A stretch of 40,218 bases of DNA, from IMG/VR virus record IMGVR_UViG_3300025809_000041, positions 1 to 40,218 of that record. One strand, 5' to 3'. The notes under the pieces were generated by a model, which was not told where the DNA came from, did not search any database, and saw nothing but the letters and a program-made list of their open reading frames with translations. This stretch comes from a virus. Below are positions 16,760-25,558 of this stretch, piece after piece. Position 1 is the stretch's first letter, and every line of letters starts with the position of its first letter. Made by a program: the position numbers and the translations under genes.

Positions 16760-17950
16760 TTAAATTATGAATGCAAATTTCTGTTTTTTAAGCATTCCGG
16801 GGAGTTTTGATGTTGTAGAAACTGGCTCTTCAGTCCCTTCTTCATCGTCTAAAAGGTTGTCTACCTCTACGGTAGCTTCCTCTATGTCCATCTCTTCAGA
16901 TGGCACATCTTCGTCTGCTTCGTGGTAACCTTTACCTTCGCAGTGTTCACACCCAAAGCCGCTACACTCAGGGCAGGGTACTGTATCTTCAGCTTCTTCG
17001 TCGCCTGCGTGTTGAATTAGGCCATCCATTTGCATAGACATAAGACCCATCTCAGCCTCGGACTGCATCATTTGAATATGCTTCAGGCCGTGCCATTTAA
17101 CTACATGGGCAGGTAATACATACTCATCAGTACTTAGCTTTGCATCGATGTCATCACGCACGTTCTCAGCGTGGGAGCCTATTGGAATAGGGTTACCAGA
17201 CACATCGTCGTATCCCATAATGCCGTCCATCATACTGCCATCACAGGAGCCGTCACAGTCTCCTTCGCATCCGCAGGCCATGCCGCCGTGGTACATCTCC
17301 ACGATCTCATCATTATCCATAGCCTTCTGGATGGCTTCGCCTCGGACTTCCTCGTACTTGCTAAGTTTACCGTCCTTGTTTATGTCGGCTTTCTTATTAT
17401 CAAGCTGAAACTTTTTATTTGCCATATCCTTACCCTCTTGTGTGGTTATCCCTTTGTTAGCTGTAGCTAGGCCACCAAGTGCGTACTCTTGGGCATCGCC
17501 ACTAAAGAAACCTACTACGTCATCTTTAATGTCCCCGGCGTGGAACATTGCGTCTTTAATTCGGTCTTTAACGGTAATGTCTGAGCCGTCTTGCGGTGAG
17601 TACATATCGCTCTCGCCAGTGTAGAACTGTTGCTCTGTGAGGTCGGTATTAAAGAGATTTTGAGAACGCCACTTAGAATACTCTGTAGCCGTGTCCTCAT
17701 CTTCAAACATGGGCAGCTTCTCGCCCGTGTACATATCGTATGGGCCATTTTCTTCGTAGTAGGCAAAGAGTTGATTTAAGTCGTATGGCTTGCCGTTAGT
17801 GGGGTCGATTGTTGGAGTAACCAATATTGCATCACCATATTTAAAAGATGATGTTTTTTCAGAGTACGGTTCTTTGTTCTCTGCATTCGTCCAAACAGGC
17901 TTACCGTTACGGGTGGTTACCCCAGCTACTTTTTTTGGCTCTAAGTCCAT
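16760..17950 (-). CDS. Head-assembly-associated protein with EF-hand and CxxC zinc motifs
   Basis: A 396-aa acidic protein next to the scaffold. Residues 189-200 (DINKDGKLSKYE) match the canonical EF-hand calcium loop at every liganding position. Residues ~226-236 carry a Cys/Asp/Gly cluster (CGCEGDCDGSCDGS). Residues 326-337 carry CPECSGFGCEHCEGKG, a DnaJ-like CxxCxG repeat pair that should bind zinc. Between them lies a segment (about 265-315, IDAKLSTDEYVLPAHVVKWHG) that occurs in phage proteins beside the scaffold. The SD is AAGGAAT before the ATG at 17950. The protein is probably involved in procapsid assembly and may need divalent metal. The exact role is unknown. The combined metal sites are unusual for a structural-operon protein. 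Confidence 0.75.
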   Translation of the reverse strand: MDLEPKKVAGVTTRNGKPVWTNAENKEPYSEKTSSFKYGDAILVTPTIDPTNGKPYDLNQLFAYYEENGPYDMYTGEKLPMFEDEDTATEYSKWRSQNLFNTDLTEQQFYTGESDMYSPQDGSDITVKDRIKDAMFHAGDIKDDVVGFFSGDAQEYALGGLATANKGITTQEGKDMANKKFQLDNKKADINKDGKLSKYEEVRGEAIQKAMDNDEIVEMYHGGMACGCEGDCDGSCDGSMMDGIMGYDDVSGNPIPIGSHAENVRDDIDAKLSTDEYVLPAHVVKWHGLKHIQMMQSEAEMGLMSMQMDGLIQHAGDEEAEDTVPCPECSGFGCEHCEGKGYHEADEDVPSEEMDIEEATVEVDNLLDDEEGTEEPVSTTSKLPGMLKKQKFAFII

Positions 17951-17995
17951 AATAAATTCCTTGCAGGATACTAATTAGTGTAGTAATTGAGTGTT

Positions 17996-18205
17996 ATGAG
18001 TGATGAATTGGATATTGAAAATAAAGAGCGCCTAATAGATGAGATCTATAAGGCAGTTAAATATGCATTACCAAATGGAACTTCGGTAAATTCTAAATCT
18101 GAGATTCAAATAGAATTAATAGAAAAGATGTTGGACAATGCATTAGGTACTAACACAACAGGAAAGAAAAGGTTTTATGATTACGACCTTAATGTAGAGC
18201 CGTAA
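17996..18205 (+). CDS. Candidate moron: 69-aa plus-strand gene inside the minus-strand structural operon
   Basis: The only convincing plus-strand ORF in the left 28 kb. It starts at ATG 17996 (an in-frame TTG lies at 17987) and encodes a helical, acidic, soluble protein (MSDELDIENKERLIDEIYKA...) ending YDYDLNVEP. Its 3' end overlaps the end of the convergent 775-aa gene by 17 bases. The DNA is visibly more AT-rich than its neighbours, and it fills a 238-base gap that otherwise holds no minus-strand ORF. Isolated opposite-strand genes in late operons are typical morons (lysogeny or exclusion functions). The SD is weak, and no clear promoter or terminator was found. It may be expressed from the lysogen. 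Function unknown. Confidence 0.6.
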   Translation: MSDELDIENKERLIDEIYKAVKYALPNGTSVNSKSEIQIELIEKMLDNALGTNTTGKKRFYDYDLNVEP

Positions 18206-20516
18206 CTAAACCGCCCTTATTCATCTTATAGCGAACTTCACTAGGTAGTTCCGTACCATCAGAAGCGTTTTTAGGTGTAGGAGCATCTGCTTTCTTCATG
18301 TATTTAACTCCCTTAGCATAAACTCTGTCCCCAATAACTGTTGCTATCTCTGCACTCTCTACAGCCTGACCTGTAGCCATATCTATAAATAGATGAAGGT
18401 TCATTGGATTAGTACCTATCTCCACTACAGTATTGTCCATCTCATTTAAAATATTTCTATCGGCAACATAATTACCATCTACGGACATAGCAGGAAATTT
18501 ACTCTTAGCTTCTGGAGTAGTAGGCGCATATTTTTTAGCTGCAATACCCGCTCTTCCTGACTGACTTACATTGAATTTAACATTTTCCACGGTAGCAGTA
18601 GTCTGATAAGATAGAGCCTTACCGTTGTAATTATTCTTATGTAATGTCTGTAATTTATTCATGCCCGGCATAGCATCTGGTATGTTAGAATTTAGGTTTA
18701 GCCGTATTCCTACTTTTGTACCCGGTTCTACAGGCGAATTAATTAATGCATTTGCTTCGCGTGTACCTGCCGTAGCTCCTTCAGCTAGTTGATCAAGCAT
18801 TTGTAAATCTTCGCTTGTGTAAGACTTTAACAAGGCTCCGTCTTTAGCCGCTGAATTGATACCAATCTCTAGAGGTTCTGCAAAGGCATCTGACATTTGA
18901 GTTACCACGGATGGATCGTTCAGGGGTGGACCACCATTGTGTCCAAGATTATACTGTGTGCGATCCTGACGCATATCAGAGATGTTTCTTCGATAGGCAT
19001 CTCTCTCTGCCAAATCCTGAATTTCTAAATAGCGATTAACCTCCTCAACCATCTGAGCATCAACAGGCTGACTGAAGGTACTGTTCATCTGTAGAGAACG
19101 CTGATCAGAGCCTGCCTTTGTTCCAGCGGCGCGGCGTTGCTCAAAGAAGTCCCGCATTAGTATCTCATATGGTACGGCATCAAGTTCTCCCATATATCCA
19201 TCTGCCCCAGTAGGGCCAACTTGTGAGGAGTAGGTCTTATGCTGACGGACGGGGCCAGTAATTAGGTTACCAGAGGTATCTACTTTGGTAACAGAGGAGC
19301 CTTGCATTGAAGGTGAAGAAAGCAGCCGTGGATCTGTTATTGCTACCCTTGCATCTCCCATTACGGGAAAGCCTTTATTCTTAAATTCAGGGCCATCTAA
19401 CTTTTTCCACATTAGCTGGCGTCGAGTGCCGGGTACTTGTGTAGCTAAATAATCTTTTGCATTCGCACTACGGATGCCGGGGAAATCTGCGTCTACATTA
19501 GCTTTAACCCAACTATCAAAAGCTTTGACATCTTTTGCAGAGATGTCCGATTGATCCATCATCTCCATGACGGTATCACTCATCATAGTGCTAAAATCAC
19601 CGCCTTCGGCAGACATGGACATATGCACTAATCTAGGGTCACCGCCAGCCTCGGCTACTCGTTTTGCTAACTGAGCTTGTTCCCCCATTACATTAGGCAT
19701 TGAGGCAAACGCCCCAGTATCGGGATAACGCATGAAGCCCCGGCCACCTTGTAAATCTACCGGGTTTTCAAATTTATAATCTTTAGCACCGCCTTTAACA
19801 CCCTTTAAGGTTTTACCTGCCGCAGTTCTGTCTGCGATAAGAGGAATTAGGTCTGTGTTTTCTAAATCGTCTATAGATAAAGACTTTTCAGGAACTAGAA
19901 GTCCTTGATCTTCTACATCTACTTCAATGTCTTCTACATAGTTAGGGGCTTTAGTTTTGTAAAATCCTTTAGAACTATTTTGACGTATAGGGTCTAGTTC
20001 TTCCATCTTAGCTTTAGACGGGTCTTTTCGAACAACATCAGCGCCTACACCTTGGCTGTTTGCAGAATTACCTCTACCCCTAATAAATTCTAAGTCGCCA
20101 TCTCGTATTGCTCTGGCAGTGCCTGTTAATTCCCCTGCAAGTTGGCCACTTCTTTCGGCCATCATTTTTGTACCTTGCATGATTGCTTTTTGTGCTGCGT
20201 CACCAGCACCCGGCACTAGACCAATGATCGTGGCAGCGGCCCCTAAGCCTCCCATAGCGCCGATTAGATAGTAGTTAGGGTTTTCCTTAGATAGCTCCTC
20301 ACCAATCATCTGGACGGTCTCATAGCCGCCCTTGATGTCTCCTATGATAGGGGTGAAGTCTAAGGCTACATTGCCTACGTCTTTCCAAGTGATCTCTGGG
20401 ATATCTACTGCAAGTTTTTCTGCTTCCTGTGACGCACCTTCTGCGGTATACCCAAACATAGTTTCGGTCTCTTCAGATACCTCATCCCCACCAAACATAA
20501 ACTCGTACAGACCCAT
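18189..20516 (-). CDS. Large putative virion/ejection protein with N-terminal membrane-active segment
   Basis: A 775-aa protein. Residues ~40-115 contain a segment ALDFTPIIGDIKGGYETVQM...YYLIGAMGGLGAAATIIGLVPGAGDAAQ with two hydrophobic Gly/Ala-rich helices. This resembles the pre-toxin or membrane-active segments seen before effector domains and in large phage-injected proteins (resemblance by eye only). The middle is long, charged and low in motifs. Residues ~590-720 form a beta-rich domain (EPGTKVGIRLNLNSNIPDAM... and VDGNYVADRNI). The start overlaps the upstream stop as TAATG. Its position between portal and scaffold fits an internal virion or ejection protein. I do not recognise an exact family. 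Confidence 0.65.
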   Translation of the reverse strand: MGLYEFMFGGDEVSEETETMFGYTAEGASQEAEKLAVDIPEITWKDVGNVALDFTPIIGDIKGGYETVQMIGEELSKENPNYYLIGAMGGLGAAATIIGLVPGAGDAAQKAIMQGTKMMAERSGQLAGELTGTARAIRDGDLEFIRGRGNSANSQGVGADVVRKDPSKAKMEELDPIRQNSSKGFYKTKAPNYVEDIEVDVEDQGLLVPEKSLSIDDLENTDLIPLIADRTAAGKTLKGVKGGAKDYKFENPVDLQGGRGFMRYPDTGAFASMPNVMGEQAQLAKRVAEAGGDPRLVHMSMSAEGGDFSTMMSDTVMEMMDQSDISAKDVKAFDSWVKANVDADFPGIRSANAKDYLATQVPGTRRQLMWKKLDGPEFKNKGFPVMGDARVAITDPRLLSSPSMQGSSVTKVDTSGNLITGPVRQHKTYSSQVGPTGADGYMGELDAVPYEILMRDFFEQRRAAGTKAGSDQRSLQMNSTFSQPVDAQMVEEVNRYLEIQDLAERDAYRRNISDMRQDRTQYNLGHNGGPPLNDPSVVTQMSDAFAEPLEIGINSAAKDGALLKSYTSEDLQMLDQLAEGATAGTREANALINSPVEPGTKVGIRLNLNSNIPDAMPGMNKLQTLHKNNYNGKALSYQTTATVENVKFNVSQSGRAGIAAKKYAPTTPEAKSKFPAMSVDGNYVADRNILNEMDNTVVEIGTNPMNLHLFIDMATGQAVESAEIATVIGDRVYAKGVKYMKKADAPTPKNASDGTELPSEVRYKMNKGGLVTALH

Positions 20517-20731
20517 TATTCGGCTCCCTTAGTGACTTCATCTCTCAGGGTCTCTATGCGCTTCAATTCCGCTATAGCTCCCTGAATTTCTAATACTCGC
20601 TGGTGATCCTTCGTAGTCTCAAGCAGACCGTGGTAATGTAGGATACGGGCCTTTGCGTAGTCCTTTAATGAGGAGTACTGTTCTCTGTCGTTGACTAGGG
20701 GCAGAAGCTCCCTGAAAAACTGTTTATCCAT
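20516..20731 (-). CDS. Small helical conserved phage protein
   Basis: A 71-aa, entirely helical, charged protein (ELLPLVNDREQYSSLKDYAKARI...IQGAIAELKRIETLRDEV). Similar short proteins sit between portal and internal virion genes in marine podoviruses (from memory). TAATG couplings join it to both neighbours. It has no enzymatic motif and no membrane segment. Possibly a structural accessory or assembly factor. Confidence 0.75.
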   Translation of the reverse strand: MDKQFFRELLPLVNDREQYSSLKDYAKARILHYHGLLETTKDHQRVLEIQGAIAELKRIETLRDEVTKGAE

Positions 20732-21009
20732 TATTTGCCTGTATTTTTAGGGACAGCCTTTGTGCCAAATTGACGGATGTAGGTCATGTCCTCTGCATAG
20801 GCTTCGGCCCAGCGGTTTTCTGTAAATGTGGCGAAGAGTATTAATTGGTCTACGTCTACGCCTAGAACTTCTGTAATTTCCTGTAGGTTAGAAACTTCTT
20901 CGCGCAGACTATCAATTGTGTAGGACTGCTTTGATACCCACCAGACTGCGCCCACTAATTGTACGGCCATAGCTAAGACTAGGGCCAAAGGTAATTTTAC
21001 TTTATCCAT
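20731..21009 (-). CDS. Small membrane protein with periplasmic coiled coil
   Basis: A 92-aa protein. Residues 6-26 are a membrane helix (LPLALVLAMAVQLVGAVWWV), followed by a coiled-coil stretch (SYTIDSLREEVSNLQEITEVL) and a Trp/Tyr-containing C-terminus. The topology resembles an Rz-type or superinfection-exclusion protein, but another Rz/Rz1 pair exists, so the role is open. The start overlaps the preceding 54-aa gene by 8 bases, and the end is coupled by TAATG. Confidence 0.75.
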   Translation of the reverse strand: MDKVKLPLALVLAMAVQLVGAVWWVSKQSYTIDSLREEVSNLQEITEVLGVDVDQLILFATFTENRWAEAYAEDMTYIRQFGTKAVPKNTGK

Positions 21010-21166
21010 TTTTTACCTCAAAACAGTAAAGCGCAATGTTACTTGTTGTTACTAGAACTGTGGCCTTCGAAAGCTCTTGCTCACACTCTTTTTGGGTGGG
21101 GTATTGACCTAACTGGTAATGGGTCACGTTATTGTTAATTAGCTGAAAGAATATGAGTATCCACAT
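21002..21166 (-). CDS. 54-aa small membrane/exported protein, below usual length cut-offs
   Basis: Directly after the portal stop the bases read TAATG, giving an ATG at 21166 and a 54-codon frame that ends in a stop overlapping the next start (8-base overlap). It begins with a hydrophobic segment (MWILIFFQLI) and has two Cys in the C-terminal part (about residues 28 and 48), a pattern shared with the 66-aa protein at 26995-27195. It fills a gap of 156 bases that would otherwise be empty in a tightly packed operon. Likely a small signal-anchored or exported disulfide protein. Function unknown. Confidence 0.7.
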   Translation of the reverse strand: MWILIFFQLINNNVTHYQLGQYPTQKECEQELSKATVLVTTSNIALYCFEVKNG

Positions 21167-23313
21167 TATTGAACTGGGCCTTGAGGAGGTTGCTGTGGTT
21201 GTGGTGCATTACCGCCATTGGCTCCGCCGCCGCCGCCTGTGAAACCTGCTGCGTCTGGTTCAGGTGCTTGGCCGGGGGCTACGTTACCGCCACCGTTTCC
21301 TGTTGGGTCTTGTACGGAGGGAGGTCCGCCTTCAGGGGTTGCTCCTTGTGGAGGTACTGGGGGCTGGGGCATGAGTGCCTGTATCTCGGCCATCATCTTT
21401 TGCTGGATAGCGGCTTCGCGTGGATCGTTTAAGATCTTATCTTCATCGAGGTCCATACTGGAAGCCAACTCACGCAAAATGTAATCGTATTTAACAAACG
21501 GCTGCATCGCAGGGTTAGCTGTCATCTGCATGAACTGTAGAAGTCTCTGGCTACGAACTTCGTTACGCATGAGGCTCTCAGTACCCCGTGCCTTAACGTC
21601 GAGGTCGCCAATAAACTCTTTGTCGAAATTAAATTGCATATTGAAACTGAACAGACTGCGGCCAAGCGGGGCTAGTAAGTAGTCATCTATATTTCTGACA
21701 ACTGCCTTAATGTTCTGAGCGGCAGCCCCCATGAGCATAGACATACCAGAAGCCGTCCTACCTACACCGCCAACGGCTCCTGAACCGTGAGAATAGCTAG
21801 GGATGCCTGTAGCCTCGTCAGCAAGCTGGCGGCTCTTATCAAACATCATCAAAAGCTCTTGGCTTACGTTAGGGAACTTAGTGCCATTAATCGCAGTACC
21901 CGGTTGACCTGACTGCCTCCGAAAGACTTTGCCGGGGTACACAGACATATCCTGTCCCGGTACTAAGTTTGTCTCGTCGATCTCAATTAATAGGTTGCCA
22001 GACAGTGCGCCATTATCCACCGCCATACGCATGAAGCCATTCATCAGCAATTGAGTATCAAGCATATTCTCAGCCACACCAATGCCGAAAAAGCTGTACG
22101 GATTAAGCTCGTATGGCACTGCTAAGTAAGGAATGCGGGTGGGTGTGAACGGATTTAGCACTAAACGAAGGATTTGGCCGTTAGATACCCAGATATTGAC
22201 CTGAATTTCGTCCTGATCCTCTAGTTCTTTAGGTATCTCAATGTCGGCTTCTTCAGCCAATTCTGCGTCCAATATGCCCCAATATTCCAGTACTTCGTAG
22301 CGATCCATAGAAGATGCTACTGAATCGTCTTCTAGGGCGTCCTCCCAGTACTCTCTCTGGTAGTCTGCGCCGTATTCTAAGGCTAATTCAATGCTCTCAG
22401 AGCGGAAGTGGGGCCGTTTCTTTAGTGAACGCATCTGAGTGCGGTTGAGTCGGTGTCGCTGGATGGTAAACTCAGCCTCAGACATATTCCTAGCGTCTGG
22501 ATCGGGGTAGAAGTCCCAAATGCTGACGTATTCCATCTTAGGGATGGTCTCAAACAGTGGATCGTAGTTACCTTCCGCATCCCAGCGTGGATATTCTTTA
22601 TCCATAGCAAATGGACCCTTGAATACGCCTGTACCGAAGAGTGTGGTCTCGAATGCTACTGATCGAAGGTGCTTAGGCGCGTCAGTCTCTTCCAACTGGT
22701 CGTGCATTAGCTTTTCCATCTTCTGGGCGGCACGTTTTGCTGGCTCAAAGGTGATGGAACCCGGTGTTGTCTTACTACCTAGCTCTAATTCGTCTTTTAC
22801 TGGCTCTAGGTTGTCTTTAAACAGGCCTAGCTCCTTAGCAATGTCAGGGCGGACGATAGAAGTTGGTACTTTGTAGTCTACCTTGACCTTTTCCTTAACT
22901 TTTTCGTCTGTCAGGGCGTTTGGATCGTAGGATACGGACTCAGCTAGGTTGTTTGGGAACTGCCGGGACTCAATACCGATAGGAAACTTGCTGCCAGCAA
23001 ACAGAACGTCCACAACTTGGGCATAAGCGGCCAATACTTTCGTCTTAGTTACCTTAATAAAGGCTTTTGACTTCTCTGTGTCGGTAAATTGTACCTCACT
23101 GGAGTAAATACCGCGATAATTTCGGTAAGAGTCCAGCCAACGCTCTTCGTCGGAGTAACGTGCGTCCTTTGCGCGGGTATATTGGCTGTCTACAAAGGCC
23201 ACCGCACCAGAAAAATTGATATTTTCTTGCTCTACATCGCCGTCTTCGTCGAGGGGTACTGCAATATCAGTATCTGTTACGTCTTCTGGTAGTGGTTTTT
23301 CCATCAATGCCAT
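21166..23313 (-). CDS. Portal protein
   Basis: A 715-aa protein directly after the terminase large subunit, the usual place and size for a podoviral (P22/HMO-2011-like) portal. It has the early segment WLDSYRNYRGIY followed by KAFIKVTKTKVLAAYAQVVDVLF. The central segment FTPTRIPYLAVPYELNPYSFFGIGVAENM is a recognisable portal motif. The crown/stem helices contain SYSHGSGAVGGVGRTASGMSML. The C-terminus is a Pro/Gly/Gln-rich disordered tail (about 630-715). It forms the 12-mer DNA gate. It is separated from TerL by 2 bases and coupled to the next 54-aa gene by TAATG. Confidence 0.9.
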   Translation of the reverse strand: MALMEKPLPEDVTDTDIAVPLDEDGDVEQENINFSGAVAFVDSQYTRAKDARYSDEERWLDSYRNYRGIYSSEVQFTDTEKSKAFIKVTKTKVLAAYAQVVDVLFAGSKFPIGIESRQFPNNLAESVSYDPNALTDEKVKEKVKVDYKVPTSIVRPDIAKELGLFKDNLEPVKDELELGSKTTPGSITFEPAKRAAQKMEKLMHDQLEETDAPKHLRSVAFETTLFGTGVFKGPFAMDKEYPRWDAEGNYDPLFETIPKMEYVSIWDFYPDPDARNMSEAEFTIQRHRLNRTQMRSLKKRPHFRSESIELALEYGADYQREYWEDALEDDSVASSMDRYEVLEYWGILDAELAEEADIEIPKELEDQDEIQVNIWVSNGQILRLVLNPFTPTRIPYLAVPYELNPYSFFGIGVAENMLDTQLLMNGFMRMAVDNGALSGNLLIEIDETNLVPGQDMSVYPGKVFRRQSGQPGTAINGTKFPNVSQELLMMFDKSRQLADEATGIPSYSHGSGAVGGVGRTASGMSMLMGAAAQNIKAVVRNIDDYLLAPLGRSLFSFNMQFNFDKEFIGDLDVKARGTESLMRNEVRSQRLLQFMQMTANPAMQPFVKYDYILRELASSMDLDEDKILNDPREAAIQQKMMAEIQALMPQPPVPPQGATPEGGPPSVQDPTGNGGGNVAPGQAPEPDAAGFTGGGGGANGGNAPQPQQPPQGPVQ

Positions 23314-23315
23314 AT

Positions 23316-25187
23316 TTAGTATCCAAATGTTGTGTCTGCGGGACGCCAGACTTGTTGTGGAATGCCTTGGCCCATATCAAAGGGGCTGAATGCTTTAGGT
23401 CGGCTCATCACTGCGTATCTTACACTGTCGTATGCGTGGTCTGAGGCGTAACGGGGGTCGATATCGTCAGAACCTCTAGGGTCCGCTGGTATGACGGGCA
23501 GGTCTGCGATTATCTGGCGGCAAGTATTGAAGAACTGGATGCCCGGTAGGCCTGTATCTTCGTCTATTTTCAGAACTTCGTGGAAGCGGTTCTTTCCTGC
23601 CACCCGTGCGCCGTTAGTTCTGTCGCTAGGACGCCAGCGTGTACCCTGTGCAATCATCTCTTCGGCTATAGATGGGCCTAACTGACCGCGATTATGCCAA
23701 CAACTGGAGTCCAGTACGCCGTAGTCAATACGCTCACCGCCTTCGGCTTCTATAACTGCCTTCGCTAGGTCTCTGCCTGTGTGCTTACTCAGGTATAGTT
23801 CCCGGTAATTGACTAGTGTCCCGTAGCTTGGATCAATAGCAAACCAGTGAACAGCACTATAAGAGCTATATCCGTAGTCACATGAGCGAAACCTACGCCA
23901 ATCAGTCGGTATGTCATACGGCTCAATAACGTGTACTGATGACCTAAACTCTGAAAACGCTGCACCATCTGCAACTGCCCAATCTCCTTCAAGTAACTGC
24001 CTTCTTTGCATCTCAGGTAGAGACAGCAAGTTAGCTTCGTACTGGCCGCCGTCCATCAAGTAGGGATTATCCTTGAGGCTGGCGGGTATAAATCGACGGT
24101 AGAAGAGCGGCTCCCCAGCCTTCTCATGGCCGTCAGGGTAGACCATGTCCTCGCCGCTCTCTAAGTCCCGTGCTACAAACTTCGTATTAGCTGGAGCCGG
24201 GTCGATAAAAGTGCGCTTTACCCATCCATGTCCTGCACCGCCGGGGTTTGTGGTCGCCCTCATGTATATTGGCAGGGTAGGGTCGGTTGTACGAAGCCGA
24301 GATCTCATATAATTCCAAGCAAAATCAGTAGGATACTGAGTCAACTCATCGAATGCTACATAACTAAAGGCCTGACCTTGATAGCGTAAAACATCCTGAT
24401 CTCTCTCTAGGTAGGTTAGCCAGAGTTTGGCCCCGCTAGGAAACGTCCACTGTGATTTCTTCTCTGCCCACTTGGCCCCTTGAAATGCTTTGGGGTATAA
24501 TTCCTGAGACTTCCAGATTAGTTCTCTTAGTTCGTCATTAGTTCGACGTAGTATTAAGCCATTGAAATTACTGTTACTAAAGTAGCGCATAGGGTCTGCG
24601 AGAAGTCCAAAACTTTTTCCTCCTCCGGCTGCGCCGCCAAAAAGTACTTCTCTTTCGCTGGCCGCTAGGAACTCTGTCTGTGGTCCCTCGTTAGGTGCGA
24701 ATACGACTTCCTGCTTCTGCTTCTCGCTCTCGATGATAGAGAAGTCTAGGTTAGAGGTATCTAGCTCCTTAGTGGGCTGTAGCTCATTCAAGGCCTTCTT
24801 CGCCATAGTCAGCCTGCGTTTGGCATCTGTCTGCTTACGCTTGGCGGTGGCCAGTGTCTTCTCAGCCTTTGTCTTGGGCTTACGCTTGCGGTTTTCTTTG
24901 GCAAGCTGCTTCAGACGTTTAGATGGTTTCTCGCTGTCTGGGCCTCTACGGGCCTTCCATATATGTATCAGACCCTGATGAGTAATCCTGTCACCAGTTT
25001 TGGATGTCAGCCACTCAGCCGTCTTACGGGTGGAGTGTCCATCTTCCAGATAGTCTAAGGCCTCTTCTACCATTGTAGCTTTATCTTCGTCAGCTACTAA
25101 AACTAAGGGATCGTGTTCAGATTCCTTGTAGGCGTATGGTATTTTAGCGGTCTTATTAGGTCTGGTCTTATCTAACCAAATGCTCAA
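23316..25187 (-). CDS. Terminase large subunit with an N-terminal basic/HTH-like extension
   Basis: A 623-aa DNA packaging motor. Walker A is GGAAGGGKS (about 184-192), Walker B SYVAFDEL (about 276-282), and the coupling motif RATTNPGG (about 310). The RNase H-fold nuclease shows Asp at CDYGYSS (about 437), LDSSCW (about 493) and DHAYDS (about 583). Residues 1-140 precede the ATPase. About 38-82 resembles a recombinase-type helix-turn-helix (HSTRKTAEWLTSKTG...THQGLIHIWKARRG), and 85-130 is a very basic helix. The extension may bind pac/cos DNA or TerS (inference). ATGA overlap with the small subunit gene. Confidence 0.93.
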   Translation of the reverse strand: MSIWLDKTRPNKTAKIPYAYKESEHDPLVLVADEDKATMVEEALDYLEDGHSTRKTAEWLTSKTGDRITHQGLIHIWKARRGPDSEKPSKRLKQLAKENRKRKPKTKAEKTLATAKRKQTDAKRRLTMAKKALNELQPTKELDTSNLDFSIIESEKQKQEVVFAPNEGPQTEFLAASEREVLFGGAAGGGKSFGLLADPMRYFSNSNFNGLILRRTNDELRELIWKSQELYPKAFQGAKWAEKKSQWTFPSGAKLWLTYLERDQDVLRYQGQAFSYVAFDELTQYPTDFAWNYMRSRLRTTDPTLPIYMRATTNPGGAGHGWVKRTFIDPAPANTKFVARDLESGEDMVYPDGHEKAGEPLFYRRFIPASLKDNPYLMDGGQYEANLLSLPEMQRRQLLEGDWAVADGAAFSEFRSSVHVIEPYDIPTDWRRFRSCDYGYSSYSAVHWFAIDPSYGTLVNYRELYLSKHTGRDLAKAVIEAEGGERIDYGVLDSSCWHNRGQLGPSIAEEMIAQGTRWRPSDRTNGARVAGKNRFHEVLKIDEDTGLPGIQFFNTCRQIIADLPVIPADPRGSDDIDPRYASDHAYDSVRYAVMSRPKAFSPFDMGQGIPQQVWRPADTTFGY

Positions 25188-25558
25188 TCGTCGCTCTTCG
25201 GTGGCAATATAAACATCGCCCCGCCTGTATTCTTAACTTCTACTTGCTCTTTCTTAATGAGGCCTGTGCGGTCCAGTATCTGGGAAGCCGCAGAGATAGA
25301 GTTACGAGCGCCCATAGCACCGGGATCGTCTAATACGTCTACCATACCCCAAGCAGCCTTGGTGCTGTTCATAGCCATAACCATAGCGGCTCTGTCGTTA
25401 ATCTCATCCTTCAGGGCGGCTACGACTACAGTGCTTGAAGTGTTGTCCGCATAGCCAGCGGCCTGCATGGCCTTCTTAATATTGCCTTTGCACTCCTCAG
25501 ACATAAGAGCGTCGAGAAACATTAACTGCTTTTCGGTGTATTCTTTTTCAGTCTTCAT
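25184..25558 (-). CDS. Terminase small subunit
   Basis: A 124-aa protein. Its N-terminal EYTEKQLMFLDALMSEECKGNIKKAM followed by QAAGYADNTS is the helix-turn-helix typical of small terminase subunits. It recognises the packaging site. The start is ATG 25558, overlapping the upstream stop as ATGGGATGA and preceded by GAGG. An in-frame upstream extension to 25615 overlaps the previous gene and is less likely. It ends in an ATGA overlap with the large subunit. Confidence 0.85.
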   Translation of the reverse strand: MKTEKEYTEKQLMFLDALMSEECKGNIKKAMQAAGYADNTSSTVVVAALKDEINDRAAMVMAMNSTKAAWGMVDVLDDPGAMGARNSISAASQILDRTGLIKKEQVEVKNTGGAMFILPPKSDD

